64,000 bases of DNA from Paramesorhizobium sp049065735 (GTDB lineage Bacteria > Pseudomonadota > Alphaproteobacteria > Rhizobiales > Rhizobiaceae): assembly GCF_049065735.1 (NCBI RefSeq), contig NZ_JBAKHD010000001.1:434001-498000 (forward strand). Direction: 5' to 3'. Below, in pieces: positions 51,086 through 59,736 of this stretch. Position 1 is the first letter of the stretch; every line of letters begins with the position of its first letter. The notes under the pieces are model-generated. The model worked only from the letters and a program-made list of their open reading frames with translations. It did no database searches and was not told the DNA's origin. A program made the position numbers and the translations under genes.

Positions 51086-51129
51086 GGGGGTCTCTGGGGA
51101 TGGAGTTATCTATAGTGAAGGGGCATGGG

Positions 51130-51286
51130 TTCGCGCCCTCCTTCCCCCTTGCGGGGAAGGTGCCCGCGTTAGCGGGCGGATGGGGGTGGCTACGTTTGCG
51201 CTTTTGCTGGAGAAAGTGGCGTGAGCGTCACCCCCCCCACCCGACCCTATCGGGCCACCCTCCCCGCAAGGGGGAGGGCGGGTGCT
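51130..51286. repeat. Family A repeat between oligopeptidase and msrB genes (A7)
   Basis: Full-length; arm hairpin GCCCGC-GTTA-GCGGGC. Fills most of the 206-base gap between the two same-strand genes. Confidence 0.92.
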
Positions 51287-51291
51287 AAACC

Positions 51292-51711
51292 TCAATCCTC
51301 ATCGAACACCAGCGCGTGCCCATTCATGCAATAGCGCAGCCCCGTCGGCGGCGGCCCATCGGGAAACACATGGCCCAGATGCGCGTCGCAATCGGCGCAG
51401 CGGATTTCGGTGCGCACCATGCCGTAGGAGAGGTCCTCGAAGGCCTCCACCGCCTCCGGCTCGATCGGCTGGTAGAAGCTGGGCCAGCCGGTGCCCGATT
51501 CATACTTCGCCTCGGAGCGATAAAGCGGACGTCCGCAGCAGACGCATTTATAGGTGCCCTTCAGGCTGCTGTCGAAATTGGGGCTGGAAAAGGCGCGCTC
51601 GGTGCCATGCTGCCGGGTGATCTGGTACTGGATCGGGGTCAGCTGCTCGCGCCATTCCTCATCGGTCCTGACGATTTTCAGCGGCTTTCGCCGGGTCTCG
51701 GTCGCGCTCAT
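51292..51711 (-). CDS. msrB: Peptide-methionine (R)-S-oxide reductase
   Basis: Repairs the R epimer of methionine sulfoxide in proteins. 139 residues. Structural zinc pairs are CVCCGRPL and CADCDAHLGH; the catalytic Cys is in RYCMNGHAL near the C-terminus. ESGTGWPSFYQP is the substrate-site signature. The start at 51711 has AAGGAA upstream; longer in-frame sequence is not conserved-looking. Confidence 0.95.
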   Translation of the reverse strand: MSATETRRKPLKIVRTDEEWREQLTPIQYQITRQHGTERAFSSPNFDSSLKGTYKCVCCGRPLYRSEAKYESGTGWPSFYQPIEPEAVEAFEDLSYGMVRTEIRCADCDAHLGHVFPDGPPPTGLRYCMNGHALVFDED

Positions 51712-52275
51712 GGCTGTTCCTTTCCAAGATGGGAGCGCTCCCATATTTATGTGCCGGAGGCAGCTTCGGCAACGGCAAGCATGCGGAGAGCTGTTTCTTA
51801 TTGTCGCATCTATCCGCTCTACGCCCGCCCACAATCTTTCGGGCTGCGCCTTAAGGCGAATTATTTTCGCGCCGCCAGAAATTTGACGTAATGATCCGCT
51901 TTTTCATGGAAGCTACATCGAATGTTGGAGGCTGCGCTTAACCGATTCCACCGATTCACTTGAAAATATATTAAATAGATTTCGGATCAAATATTGGGAA
52001 AACTTCTATGTTTTATTCCAGCGATCTCTCATGGATACATGAATAGTTATGAAATTAAGGATATATAATTTTACTTTATTAAATATTGGAAAGAAACGCA
52101 AAGTTGTAGTACAAAATAATTGACAGACGGGTTTTCCTTGGCGATATGGTCGCCTCGCGCGGGATGGGCTAGGCACAGCCAAACGAATTGATCTGCTGCC
52201 AGCATTCAAAGAGTGGATGCCCTCGGCGGAAATGTCTTCGGATATTTCCAACGGGTGTATAATGAGGGAAGATAG
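51712..52275. other. AT-rich leader region of mucR
   Basis: 564 bases without a gene. From about 51840 to 52130 the sequence turns markedly AT-rich (AAATATATTAAATAG, GGATATATAATTTTAC, TTATTAAATATTGG), in sharp contrast to its GC-rich surroundings. MucR/Ros proteins bind AT-rich DNA with TpA steps and repress their own genes, so this is the likely autoregulatory target. Confidence 0.6.
52120..52150 (+). promoter_or_regulatory. Candidate mucR promoter
   Basis: TTGACA at 52120-52125, with GATATGGT about 17 bases later as a weak -10. The predicted transcript would have a leader of about 120 bases before the mucR ATG. Confidence 0.5.
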
Positions 52276-52704
52276 ATGGAACATCTTGAAATTAATGAAG
52301 CTGCTGAGGACGTACTGCTCGGGCTAACCGCAGAAGTTGTTGCAGCCTATGTCAGCAACAACTCGGTGAGAGCCGGAGAATTGCCTGGACTGATCGCGGA
52401 AGTTCATGCCGCGTTTGGTCGTGTCGGTACCCGCGAAGAAGCGATGGCGGTGGTTGAAAAGCCGAAACCGGCCGTCAACCCGAAGCGGTCCATTTTCGAT
52501 GACTATATCATCTGCCTTGAGGACGGTAAGAAGTTCAAGTCGCTGAAGCGCCACCTGATGACGCATTACGGCATGACGCCGGAACAGTACCGCGAGAAGT
52601 GGGACCTGGATCCGAACTATCCGATGGTGGCCCCGAACTACGCAGCCGCCCGTTCGCAGCTTGCCAAGAACATGGGCCTCGGCCGCAAGCGCAAGCGCGC
52701 CTGA
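52276..52704 (+). CDS. mucR: MucR/Ros-family zinc-finger transcriptional regulator
   Basis: 142 residues. Global regulator of exopolysaccharide, motility and virulence/symbiosis genes in rhizobia and Brucella; also proposed as an H-NS-like silencer. The N-terminal part (EDVLLGLTAEVVAAYVSNNS) is the oligomerisation region; the zinc finger follows as CLEDGKKFKSLKRHLMTHYG with Cys, Asp, His, His ligands; the C-terminal basic tail is GLGRKRKRA. It starts at ATG 52276 and ends before a strong terminator. Confidence 0.96.
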   Translation: MEHLEINEAAEDVLLGLTAEVVAAYVSNNSVRAGELPGLIAEVHAAFGRVGTREEAMAVVEKPKPAVNPKRSIFDDYIICLEDGKKFKSLKRHLMTHYGMTPEQYREKWDLDPNYPMVAPNYAAARSQLAKNMGLGRKRKRA

Positions 52705-52731
52705 GACGAACAGCCCCATGGCTATGATTTG

Positions 52732-52760
52732 AAAAAACGGCGCTTCGACGCCGTTTTTTT
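52732..52760 (+). terminator. Rho-independent terminator of mucR
   Basis: AAAAAACGGCG / CGCCGTTTTTTT around a short CTTCGA loop, 27 bases after the mucR stop and directly in front of a family D repeat. Confidence 0.93.
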
Positions 52761-52871
52761 GTAGGGGAGTAAGGGAATAGGGGAATAGAGGAATAGAGTG
52801 GACACCCTCGATGAATTTTGGAATTTCCCTTACTCCCTTACTCCCTTACTCCCTTACTCCCTTACTCCCCT
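52761..52871. repeat. Family D octamer repeat between convergent genes (D4)
   Basis: Left: GTAGGGGA-GTAAGGGA-ATAGGGGA-ATAGAGGA; right: six TCCCTTAC-type units; about 25 bases between. The longest copy. The last residues of the gene on the minus strand (GSKGVRE) are read from the right arm. Confidence 0.9.
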
Positions 52872-53139
52872 CGATCCTCTCCCTCGCCTGCTTCAGCGCA
52901 ATATGCCGGTTCAGGTCATAGCTCCAATGGCCTGACGTGCCCTTGAGCCGTTCGCGCTCGATGAGCCGTTCCAGCCGGCGGATAGCTTTGCGCTTTTCCT
53001 CATGCGATGCGGCGAGAATGCGGTCCAGATCGATGCCGCAGAGGATTTGCAGCGCCGCGCGCTGCATGGCTTCCCCCCGCAGCTTTTCCTTTCCCGCGAG
53101 AAATTCCTTCGCTTGCCTGACAAGATTATGGGTGGTCAT
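52846..53139 (-). CDS. Hypothetical helical protein
   Basis: About 97 residues from MTTHNLVRQAKEFLAGK. Rich in Arg, Glu and Ala, predicted almost fully helical (AALQILCGIDLDRILAASHEEKRKAIRRLERLIERERLKG), cytoplasmic. The ending LNRHIALKQARERI is followed by repeat-encoded residues. An upstream in-frame start at 53220 is possible. Family not recognised. Confidence 0.7.
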   Translation of the reverse strand: MTTHNLVRQAKEFLAGKEKLRGEAMQRAALQILCGIDLDRILAASHEEKRKAIRRLERLIERERLKGTSGHWSYDLNRHIALKQARERIEGSKGVRE

Positions 53140-53405
53140 TGCGTCCGTCCATTTGAGCAAGTCCGGGAAAAAGGCGAAGCAGCTTTCCGTTTGGACTTGC
53201 GAAAGAGAAGTGTTGGACAAACAGTTTCGCGCCGTCAGGCAATGTGGAGGATTAATACCTGCTTCTGTTTCTTATCCCAAAGAAATAACCTTTGCCGCAC
53301 AAAAGCTTAATTAGAATTCGCGCGAGAGTTAATAAAAAATTTATCCCCGCAATGCCTATCGGTTGTATAAGAAGATATTCCTAGTTTCAGCAGGGGGAAA
53401 TGAGA

Positions 53406-53870
53406 ATGTCTTTGGGGGTTTCCGGTGTGATCCATACGCAATCCGAGGCGATCGACGCGCTCGTGACACTGGCTGTCAGGCATGGGCGCTCGCTGGCCAT
53501 CGAGCGGCCTCAAATGATGGGGGAGAGGCGCCGCCGGCGCGTTCCCCGGGGCCGGATGATGGAGGTTTGCGACGCGTTCATCGACATACTGGCCGCCTTT
53601 TTCGGCGTTCCCGGCCATGAGCTGCGCTCCGGCGAGCGCTGCCGCCGCGAGGTGGCGCGGGTGCGGCAGATCGGCATGTATGTCGCCCATACGCAATTCG
53701 GCATGTCGATGACTGAGGTGGCGCACGGCTTCGGGCGCGACCGCTCGACCGTCATGCACGCCTGCCATCTGATCGAGGACGCACGGGAGGACAAGGAATT
53801 CGAACTGGTCCTGGCGGCCTTCGAGCGCCTGGCCGCCGCCACCTTCCTCAATGAGGGGAGGAACGGCTGA
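53406..53870 (+). CDS. Protein with a DnaA domain IV-like helix-turn-helix
   Basis: 154 residues. The C-terminal two thirds resemble the DNA-binding domain of the replication initiator DnaA: CDAFIDILAAFFGV, VRQIGMYVAHTQFGMSMTEV and FGRDRSTVMHAC, the last two matching the DnaA-box-reading helices. There is no AAA+ domain, so it is not an initiator itself; it could compete for or modulate DnaA-box-like sites. ATG 53406 is chosen for its GGGGG spacing; 53400 is possible. Its TGA overlaps the next ATG (TGATG). Confidence 0.82.
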   Translation: MSLGVSGVIHTQSEAIDALVTLAVRHGRSLAIERPQMMGERRRRRVPRGRMMEVCDAFIDILAAFFGVPGHELRSGERCRREVARVRQIGMYVAHTQFGMSMTEVAHGFGRDRSTVMHACHLIEDAREDKEFELVLAAFERLAAATFLNEGRNG

Positions 53871-54412
53871 TGAAGCAGGATGTGAGCGTCTTCACCATCG
53901 AGATCGACGGGGAGAAGCAATCGGTCGCGGTCAATCTCGCGGAGTCGCCGCTGAGCCAGCTCTACCGGCGCAAGGGTATGGACGGAAAACCATTCCTGAC
54001 GGCGGGGGAGTTCGTCGCCGGTGAGCGCCTGCGCGCCGATTTCACCCGCGGCCATCTGATGCCGCGCGTCAGCGCAAATTGGGAAACGAGCGTGGCCGGG
54101 CGGACCCGCACCAGCGCCAACGGCACGGCGGACCTGACCGACGCCGCGCTTGCCGCACGATTGCGCGTCGAGAAGGCGCTGGAAAGCGTCGGGCCGGAGC
54201 TGTCGGGCGTGCTCGTCGATGTCTGCTGTTTCCTGAAGGGCCTGGAGACCGTGGAGCGCGAGCGCCACTGGCCGGCACGTTCGGCAAAGCTGCTGCTGAA
54301 AGCCGCGCTCGGCGCGCTCGACCGGCATTACCACCCGCTTGCCGCCCCAAAACGCGGCCGTCCGCGCATTCTGCAATGGGGCACGGTGGATTATAGGCCG
54401 GCGATCAGGTAG
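53870..54412 (+). CDS. DUF6456 domain protein
   Basis: 180 residues. NLAESPLSQLYRRKGMDGKPFLT and AGERLRADFTRGHLMPRVSANWE match the DUF6456 family, common in Hyphomicrobiales and of unknown role. A helical C-terminal region (LVDVCCFLKGLETVERERHWPARSAKLLLKAAL) is helix-turn-helix-like. It is translationally coupled to the preceding DnaA-like gene by a one-base overlap, suggesting joint action. The 3' end overlaps the convergent sufE by eight bases. Confidence 0.85.
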   Translation: MKQDVSVFTIEIDGEKQSVAVNLAESPLSQLYRRKGMDGKPFLTAGEFVAGERLRADFTRGHLMPRVSANWETSVAGRTRTSANGTADLTDAALAARLRVEKALESVGPELSGVLVDVCCFLKGLETVERERHWPARSAKLLLKAALGALDRHYHPLAAPKRGRPRILQWGTVDYRPAIR

Positions 54413-54833
54413 ATACCGCCAGCGCCCCCTGCGCTTCGGTGCGGATGCGGGCGATCATGGCGCGCAGGCCGTTGGAGCGCTGCGGCGTCAGATGTTCGTC
54501 GAGCCCGAGCGTCCTAAGAATGCCGTCGGGATCGACGGCGAGGATTTCCGAAGCCTTGCGCCCCGAATAAAGCGCCAGCACGATGGCGACGAGCCCGCGC
54601 ACGATATGGGCGTCGGAATCGCCGAGGAAGCTGATGACAGGATCGGCTCCCTCGCCGATCTCGGTCTTGAGCCAGACTTGGCTGACGCAGCCCTGCACCT
54701 TATGCGCTTGATCGCGGGCGTCGTCGGGATAAGGTTTCAGCCCGCGCCCGAGGTCGATCACATAGCGGTAGCGGTCTTCCCAATCATCGAGAACGTCGAA
54801 ATCGGCAATGATGTCGTCAATGGTCTGAGTCAT
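54405..54833 (-). CDS. sufE: SufE-family cysteine desulfurase activator
   Basis: 142 residues. SufE accepts sulfur from the desulfurase SufS. The acceptor Cys is in HKVQGCVSQVWL, with WEDRYRYVIDLGRGLKP at the N-terminus and GLDEHLTPQRSNGLRAMI at the end. The rest of the suf cluster is not here. The start MTQTIDDI (54833) is preferred; an ATG three codons upstream exists. Confidence 0.95.
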   Translation of the reverse strand: MTQTIDDIIADFDVLDDWEDRYRYVIDLGRGLKPYPDDARDQAHKVQGCVSQVWLKTEIGEGADPVISFLGDSDAHIVRGLVAIVLALYSGRKASEILAVDPDGILRTLGLDEHLTPQRSNGLRAMIARIRTEAQGALAVST

Positions 54834-54842
54834 GGGCTTCAT

Positions 54843-54898
54843 ATAGAGCATCGTCGGAAAAGTTGCAGGCTTTTCGGACAAGATCATGCAGTAAAAAT
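54843..54898. repeat. Family E repeat upstream of sufE
   Basis: AGCATCGTCGGAAAAGTTGC and its mirror ending AAGATCATGCAG, lying between the DUF5330 gene and sufE. Confidence 0.85.
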
Positions 54899-54903
54899 AA
54901 AAA

Positions 54904-55263
54904 TCACGGGCGAGGATCGGTCTTCTCCGCCGCCTGCCGCAGCGCAGGCACCGGAATGCCGCCATCAGTCTTCTGTACCTCGTTCCCCAGGTTCTGCACC
55001 GCATTCGAAATCGCGGACTTGCCGGTTTCGCAAAGCAGGGGGTTCTTCTCACAGAACGTAGTGAGGCCTGTGAGCTTTTCCTTGGCATTGGACAAGGTCT
55101 GGAGCGCCTTCTCGGCGGTCTTGTCGGGCTCGGTGGCCGGATTGCCTGCCGGCTGGGCATTCGCCCAATGATCCATCTCGGCCTTGAGATCGGCGAGCGG
55201 CGTGTGCGGCAGCACCACGAATGCCAGCGTCAGCCAGAAGACCGTCTTTATAAGAAAGCGCAT
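54904..55263 (-). CDS. DUF5330 domain protein
   Basis: 119 residues starting MRFLIKTVFWLTLAFVVLP, an N-terminal hydrophobic segment that may be a signal or anchor. LTTFCEKNPLLCETGKSAI with two Cys is typical of DUF5330, a family found mainly in Hyphomicrobiales with unknown function. The rest is Ala/Lys-rich and helical. Confidence 0.85.
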   Translation of the reverse strand: MRFLIKTVFWLTLAFVVLPHTPLADLKAEMDHWANAQPAGNPATEPDKTAEKALQTLSNAKEKLTGLTTFCEKNPLLCETGKSAISNAVQNLGNEVQKTDGGIPVPALRQAAEKTDPRP

Positions 55264-55684
55264 ATGCCTGCCTTTGTGCTCATGACGCCGGTACAATGCC
55301 AGAGGGATAAGAAGATCGGATTGAAAATGCCGCATAATTTTGATTCAAATTTGAATGAAATTATGGTCGGCGGAAGGCGGGGCGCCGTGATCTCGCCGCA
55401 TTCGGCCCCTTCTGGACAACCCTCTGTTTACCATAGGCTAAAAAGCGCTCGTCCCGCCGGTCGAATTCGCCCTTAAGGCCAGGCACCGCCTCGTACTTTA
55501 TCCTTTCCTTAAAGCCTCCGCGCCAATCTCCGGCATAGAGCCGGAATCGTCTCAAGCATCTGTTCAGGGTGCTGGCGGGGAGACCGGCGAGCACAAAACG
55601 CATTGTAGTGAGTACGGCAGAGTGCACGCCATCCTTCTGAAATCCCATGAATTCGCAGGCGCTTTCGCGCGTGGCTGTGCACGC
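55264..55684. other. Intergenic region between divergent DUF5330 and histidine kinase genes
   Basis: 421 bases with no recognised gene or repeat family. A perfect 14-base palindrome ATTCAAATTTGAAT at 55343-55356 lies about 80 bases upstream of the DUF5330 start in an AT-rich patch and is a possible operator. No ribosome-binding site is obvious at the kinase end. Confidence 0.55.
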
Positions 55685-57481
55685 ATGTCCGATAGTCTTT
55701 GCCGCCGCTGGGCGCCCGCGGGCGATGCCGCGCTGCGGCGCCTGATCGCCGCGTTCTGGGCCATGCCTTTCGCGCTGCTGGCCGCCTTTGTCGTCAGCGG
55801 CGCGGTCAAGGGACCGCTGGAAGCGGGGCTGGCCTTCGCCATCTTCGCCGGCGTTGCGATGATCCTCTGCGCACTCGCCGCGCTTTCGTCCCGTTCCTGG
55901 CTCGTCGCCGTCGCGGGGCTTGCCGTCTATGGCGGGGGACTCGGCCTTGCCGGTTTCAATACCGGCGCCAACCCCGCGCTCTGGGTCATGGCATCGGCGA
56001 TCCCGTTCGAATGCTGGTTCATCGCCCGCACCGCGCGCGGCATGAATGCCGGCTTCGCGGCCAGCGCATTGGTGTTGGCCTTGTTTCTCGCTCACGCTCC
56101 CAATTCCGCACCTGCATCCATGGCGATGGCCGCGGGTCTCATCTTCGCCTACGCCGCTTCGCTCCTCATTCGCGCGACGGCCATCCTCGGCGCGAAGGCT
56201 GAGAAGGCTACGCCCGCCTCCGGCAGCGATATCGAGAACGCCATCGATGGCGTGGTGATCCGCCTTTCACCCGATGGCGTGGTGCAATCGCTTTCGCCGC
56301 AGGCGCCGGAATTCTTCGGCGTGCCGCGGCAGGTCATGCAGGGCACCCAGCTTCTCGACCGCGTCCATGTTTCCGACCGCGTGCACTATATGGGCCTTCT
56401 CGCCGACCTGCGCGAAGAGGGGCGCGCCGCCCATGTCCCGGTGCGGCTGCGCCGTGTCGATGTCGATCCGGAAACCGGCGTCCGCTCGGTCGCGTTCCGT
56501 CCTTTCCTGATCAACGCCGTCGCCGCGCGGGAGGAGGGGGCGATTGCCGGCTTCACCCTTGTCGCCCGCGATATTTCGCAGGAAGAGGCTGCCCGCGAAG
56601 AACTCGCCCGGGCCAGGGAAGAGGCCGAAGCCCTGGAACTCGCGCGTAACCGCTTCCTTGCCGCGACGAGCCATGAGCTGCGCACGCCGCTGAACTCCAT
56701 CATCGGCTTCTCCGACGCGCTGCTGCATGAAATGCCGTGCCGCTTCCAGAACGAGACGCAGCGCGAATATGTCGGCCTCATTCATCAGGCGGGCACGCAT
56801 CTGCTCGACGTGGTCAATGCCATACTGGAAATGTCGAAGCTGGAATCCGGCGCCTATCGCATTTTCCCCGAGGCCTTCCCGTTCCGCGAGGCGGTCGATC
56901 TGTGCTGCGGCGTGATGGGCCGTCAGGCGGCGCAGAAGGGCGTGATTCTCGGCGAGCGCATCAACGCCAATATCGGCGATCTCGTCGCCGACCGGCGCGC
57001 GGTGCAGCAGATCCTGTTCAACCTCGTCTCCAATGCCGTGAAGTTCACGGACAAGGGGGGCTGCGTCACTATAGACGCCGGGGTGCAGGATATGCGCGGC
57101 CAGCGCATGCTGGTCTTCTCGGTCTCCGATACCGGCATCGGCATGGCGGCTGACGATCTTGCCCGCCTCTGCCGCCCGTTCACCCAGCTCGACAATGCCT
57201 ATACCCGCGCCCATGAGGGCACCGGCCTTGGCCTGTCGCTGGTCAAGGGGCTGGTCGACCTCCACGAAGGCGCGCTGGAAATCGCCAGCCGCCAGGGCGA
57301 GGGCACCATCGTCACGGTCCGGCTGCCGCTCGACGGACCGCTGGCGCATCGAACCCAAAACCAGAAGGAACAAGCCGGAACGGTGATCGACATCCACCGC
57401 ATCCAGGCGGAAAGGCGTCATGAAGCAAGCGAAAACGACAGCCAGGGGGAGGTCTATGCGCAAACCCGCAAAACGGCGTAG
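55685..57481 (+). CDS. Membrane PAS-domain sensor histidine kinase
   Basis: 598 residues. About six hydrophobic segments (residues 20-175) form a membrane sensor, followed by a PAS domain (IDGVVIRLSPDGVVQSLSPQ, HVSDRVHYMGLL) and a helical linker. The kinase core has the phospho-acceptor His in AATSHELRTPLNSIIGFSD, the N box in NLVSNAVKF, G1 in DTGIGM and G2 in GTGLGLSLVKGL. The HELRTPLN type and layout resemble the PleC/DivJ/PdhS group, but no partner regulator is encoded nearby. The downstream gene overlaps it. Confidence 0.9.
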   Translation: MSDSLCRRWAPAGDAALRRLIAAFWAMPFALLAAFVVSGAVKGPLEAGLAFAIFAGVAMILCALAALSSRSWLVAVAGLAVYGGGLGLAGFNTGANPALWVMASAIPFECWFIARTARGMNAGFAASALVLALFLAHAPNSAPASMAMAAGLIFAYAASLLIRATAILGAKAEKATPASGSDIENAIDGVVIRLSPDGVVQSLSPQAPEFFGVPRQVMQGTQLLDRVHVSDRVHYMGLLADLREEGRAAHVPVRLRRVDVDPETGVRSVAFRPFLINAVAAREEGAIAGFTLVARDISQEEAAREELARAREEAEALELARNRFLAATSHELRTPLNSIIGFSDALLHEMPCRFQNETQREYVGLIHQAGTHLLDVVNAILEMSKLESGAYRIFPEAFPFREAVDLCCGVMGRQAAQKGVILGERINANIGDLVADRRAVQQILFNLVSNAVKFTDKGGCVTIDAGVQDMRGQRMLVFSVSDTGIGMAADDLARLCRPFTQLDNAYTRAHEGTGLGLSLVKGLVDLHEGALEIASRQGEGTIVTVRLPLDGPLAHRTQNQKEQAGTVIDIHRIQAERRHEASENDSQGEVYAQTRKTA

Positions 57482-58367
57482 CCTCGGCCGCCGCATCGTC
57501 GATGCGCTGTTCGCGACCGTCTCCGCCATGGCCATCGTGGCGGGCGACTTCATTGCGCGCAATCCGGTGGCCACCGGCGGCGCGATTGCCTTTCTCGTCA
57601 CCCTCGGCTTCGTTTCCGCCAATGCGCTCTGGTACCAGCCGGAGGCGCATCAGGGCGTGTTCTTCAAGACCCGGCCCGATCTGGTCTACAAGCCTTCGCC
57701 GCGTGTCCATACGCTGATCGGCGAGAGAGCGGCGGCAGCGCCTGCGTCCGCCGCCCCGGCTGCTCCCGCCGTTGAGCAAAACCAGGCCGCTGCCCCCGCG
57801 CCCACGCCGGTCCCGGCGGAAATGCCCGCCCCCGCAATCACGCTCGGCCCGGGCGGCGACCCGGAAGTGGCAAAGCTGCAGCAGAAGCTCGCCGCGCTCG
57901 GTTTCTATGAAGGCCCGGTCGATGGCGTGCCCGGACCGCAGACCCGCAAGGCGCTGGAGACCTGGCGCGACGTGCAGGCGAGGGCAGGCATCGCGCCCGC
58001 GCCTTCCCCGGTGGAAGGACAGGCGGAATCGCCCATCGTCATCCCCGGCACGAGGCCGAAGCGCGCCGAGCAGGAGATCGACCGCACCACCACCACCGCC
58101 ACCGCCACGCAGCGCCCGCAGGCCCCGTTGAAACCCCAGCCGCAGCCGGCAATGCCGGCTTCGTTCTCGGTGTCCTCGGAGGATATCATCAAGGTCCAGG
58201 CCGGGCTGAAAGCCTTCGGCAACGACCTCATCACCGTAGACGGCGTCCCCGGCAAAGCCACCGAAGACGCCATCCGCGAGTTCCAGAAGCTGTTCCGGCT
58301 GAAGGTGACGGGGCAGGTGGATGCGGAGCTGATTGCGAAGATGCGGGAGATCGGGTTGATAAGTTAG
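57456..58367 (+). CDS. Membrane-anchored peptidoglycan-binding protein
   Basis: 303 residues. An Arg/Lys-rich N-terminus and one or two hydrophobic segments (VDALFATVSAMAIVAGDF, GGAIAFLVTLGFVSANALW), an Ala/Pro-rich linker, and two PG_binding_1 repeats (VAKLQQKLAALGFYEGPVDG; IIKVQAGLKAFGNDLITVDG). It overlaps the end of the kinase gene; AGGGGGAGG lies three bases before ATG 57456. ATG 57420 is an alternative. A role in envelope sensing or anchoring alongside the kinase is inference. Confidence 0.88.
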   Translation: MRKPAKRRSLGRRIVDALFATVSAMAIVAGDFIARNPVATGGAIAFLVTLGFVSANALWYQPEAHQGVFFKTRPDLVYKPSPRVHTLIGERAAAAPASAAPAAPAVEQNQAAAPAPTPVPAEMPAPAITLGPGGDPEVAKLQQKLAALGFYEGPVDGVPGPQTRKALETWRDVQARAGIAPAPSPVEGQAESPIVIPGTRPKRAEQEIDRTTTTATATQRPQAPLKPQPQPAMPASFSVSSEDIIKVQAGLKAFGNDLITVDGVPGKATEDAIREFQKLFRLKVTGQVDAELIAKMREIGLIS

Positions 58368-58507
58368 GGTGCTTCTTTTTCAATGGAACCGCCAGAATGA
58401 GGACGCTTGGCGATTCATCAAAACAGCAGCACTCCAGGCCCACGGTAGATTCTCGGGACATCCTCCGGGTTTAACCCGAGGACGAGAATAATGATCGGGG
58501 GGACACC

Positions 58508-59722
58508 ATGACCATCTCGACCAGCTTCCGCGAACGTATCGTTCTCTATGCCCTGCTGACCTCTCTTACTTCTATCAGCATCGACGCTTTGCTGCCGGGA
58601 CTGCGTGTAATCGGCGCGGAGGTCGGCATCTCTTCGCCGCTTTCCACCCAGCACGTCATTTCCCTCTTTATCTTTGGCATGGTGTTCGGGGAATTGCTGC
58701 TCGGTCCGCTCTCCGATGCCATGGGAAGAAAGCGGGCTCTCCTCCTCGGCCTCGCGGTCTACTGCGCCGGAACGATGATTGCGATGCTGGCAGGATCGCT
58801 GGAAATGGTGATCCTCGGGCGCTTCCTTCAGGGTGTCGGGGTTTCCGGTCCGAAAATCGCAACCCGCGCCATGATTCGCGACCAGTTTGAAGGCGATGCC
58901 ATGGCGCGCGTGATGTCGTTCATGTTCACATTGTTCATTCTGGTGCCGATGCTCGCGCCGGTCTTGGGGCAAGCCATGATCGCCATCGGCGGATGGCGCA
59001 GCATTTTCTGCCTCTACCTTGCAACGGCATGCCTGGCCGGCCTGTGGCTGGTGCTGCGCCAAGCCGAAACATTGCCACCAGAGCGCCGCATTCCGTTCCG
59101 CCCGAGGCTCCTGATCCTGAATGGACTTCGCATCCTCGGCAATCGGCGCGTGGTACTGTTGATTGCGGCGACGGGCTTCGTTTTCGGCGCGCAGCTGCTT
59201 TACCTGAGCACGGCTGCCGATCTGTTCCTCGACGCCTACGGTATCGAAGAGACCTTCCCGTTCTATTTCGCCGTCCTCGCCGCAAGCATAGGGCTAGCCT
59301 CCTTCCTCAATGCCAGGCTCGTGCAGCGGTTCGGCATGGACGCCATGGCCCGCGCGGCCTTCATCGGATTAAGCATGGCGGGATTGGTGATGCTGCTCGC
59401 GGTATTATCCTGGGACAGGCGCCTGCCGCTTGCTGTCCTCATGGTATCGGGATTTGCCGCCTTCTTCGCAACCGGCGTGCTGTTCGGAAACCTCAACGCC
59501 ATGGCAATGCGGTCGCTTGGCCAAGTCGCCGGACTGGGGGCATCGCTGATCGCCTCCGGTTCGAGCCTCGTCGCTGCCCTATTTGCGGTCGGCATGGGCC
59601 ACTTCTATAATGGCACCCCTCTCAATCTGGCTTCCGGTTTCTGTCTGGCAGGTGTTGTCTCGCTCGTCCTGTCGGAAATTTCGGCGCGTGGCCCTGCTGG
59701 GCCGGTCGAGGCTGTCCGATAG
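58508..59722 (+). CDS. MFS transporter, Bcr/CflA (DHA1) subfamily
   Basis: 404 residues, about twelve membrane segments. The DHA1 signature appears in SISIDALLPGLRVIGAEVG and GPLSDAMGRKRALLLGL, and motif C-like Gly/Pro in PMLAPVLGQAMI. Members export drugs or small metabolites such as sulfonamides and bicyclomycin; substrate unknown. Convergent with the XRE gene, 14 bases apart, where AGGAATTCTC and GAGAAATTCCT can pair as a weak terminator. Confidence 0.9.
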   Translation: MTISTSFRERIVLYALLTSLTSISIDALLPGLRVIGAEVGISSPLSTQHVISLFIFGMVFGELLLGPLSDAMGRKRALLLGLAVYCAGTMIAMLAGSLEMVILGRFLQGVGVSGPKIATRAMIRDQFEGDAMARVMSFMFTLFILVPMLAPVLGQAMIAIGGWRSIFCLYLATACLAGLWLVLRQAETLPPERRIPFRPRLLILNGLRILGNRRVVLLIAATGFVFGAQLLYLSTAADLFLDAYGIEETFPFYFAVLAASIGLASFLNARLVQRFGMDAMARAAFIGLSMAGLVMLLAVLSWDRRLPLAVLMVSGFAAFFATGVLFGNLNAMAMRSLGQVAGLGASLIASGSSLVAALFAVGMGHFYNGTPLNLASGFCLAGVVSLVLSEISARGPAGPVEAVR

Positions 59723-59736
59723 GGTGCCTCAGAAAT

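Noticed and set aside
47107..51286. Regularly recurring repeats taken as a CRISPR array or an insertion sequence
   Set aside because: The copies are long palindromes separated by whole genes, with no short direct repeats, spacers, cas genes or transposase.
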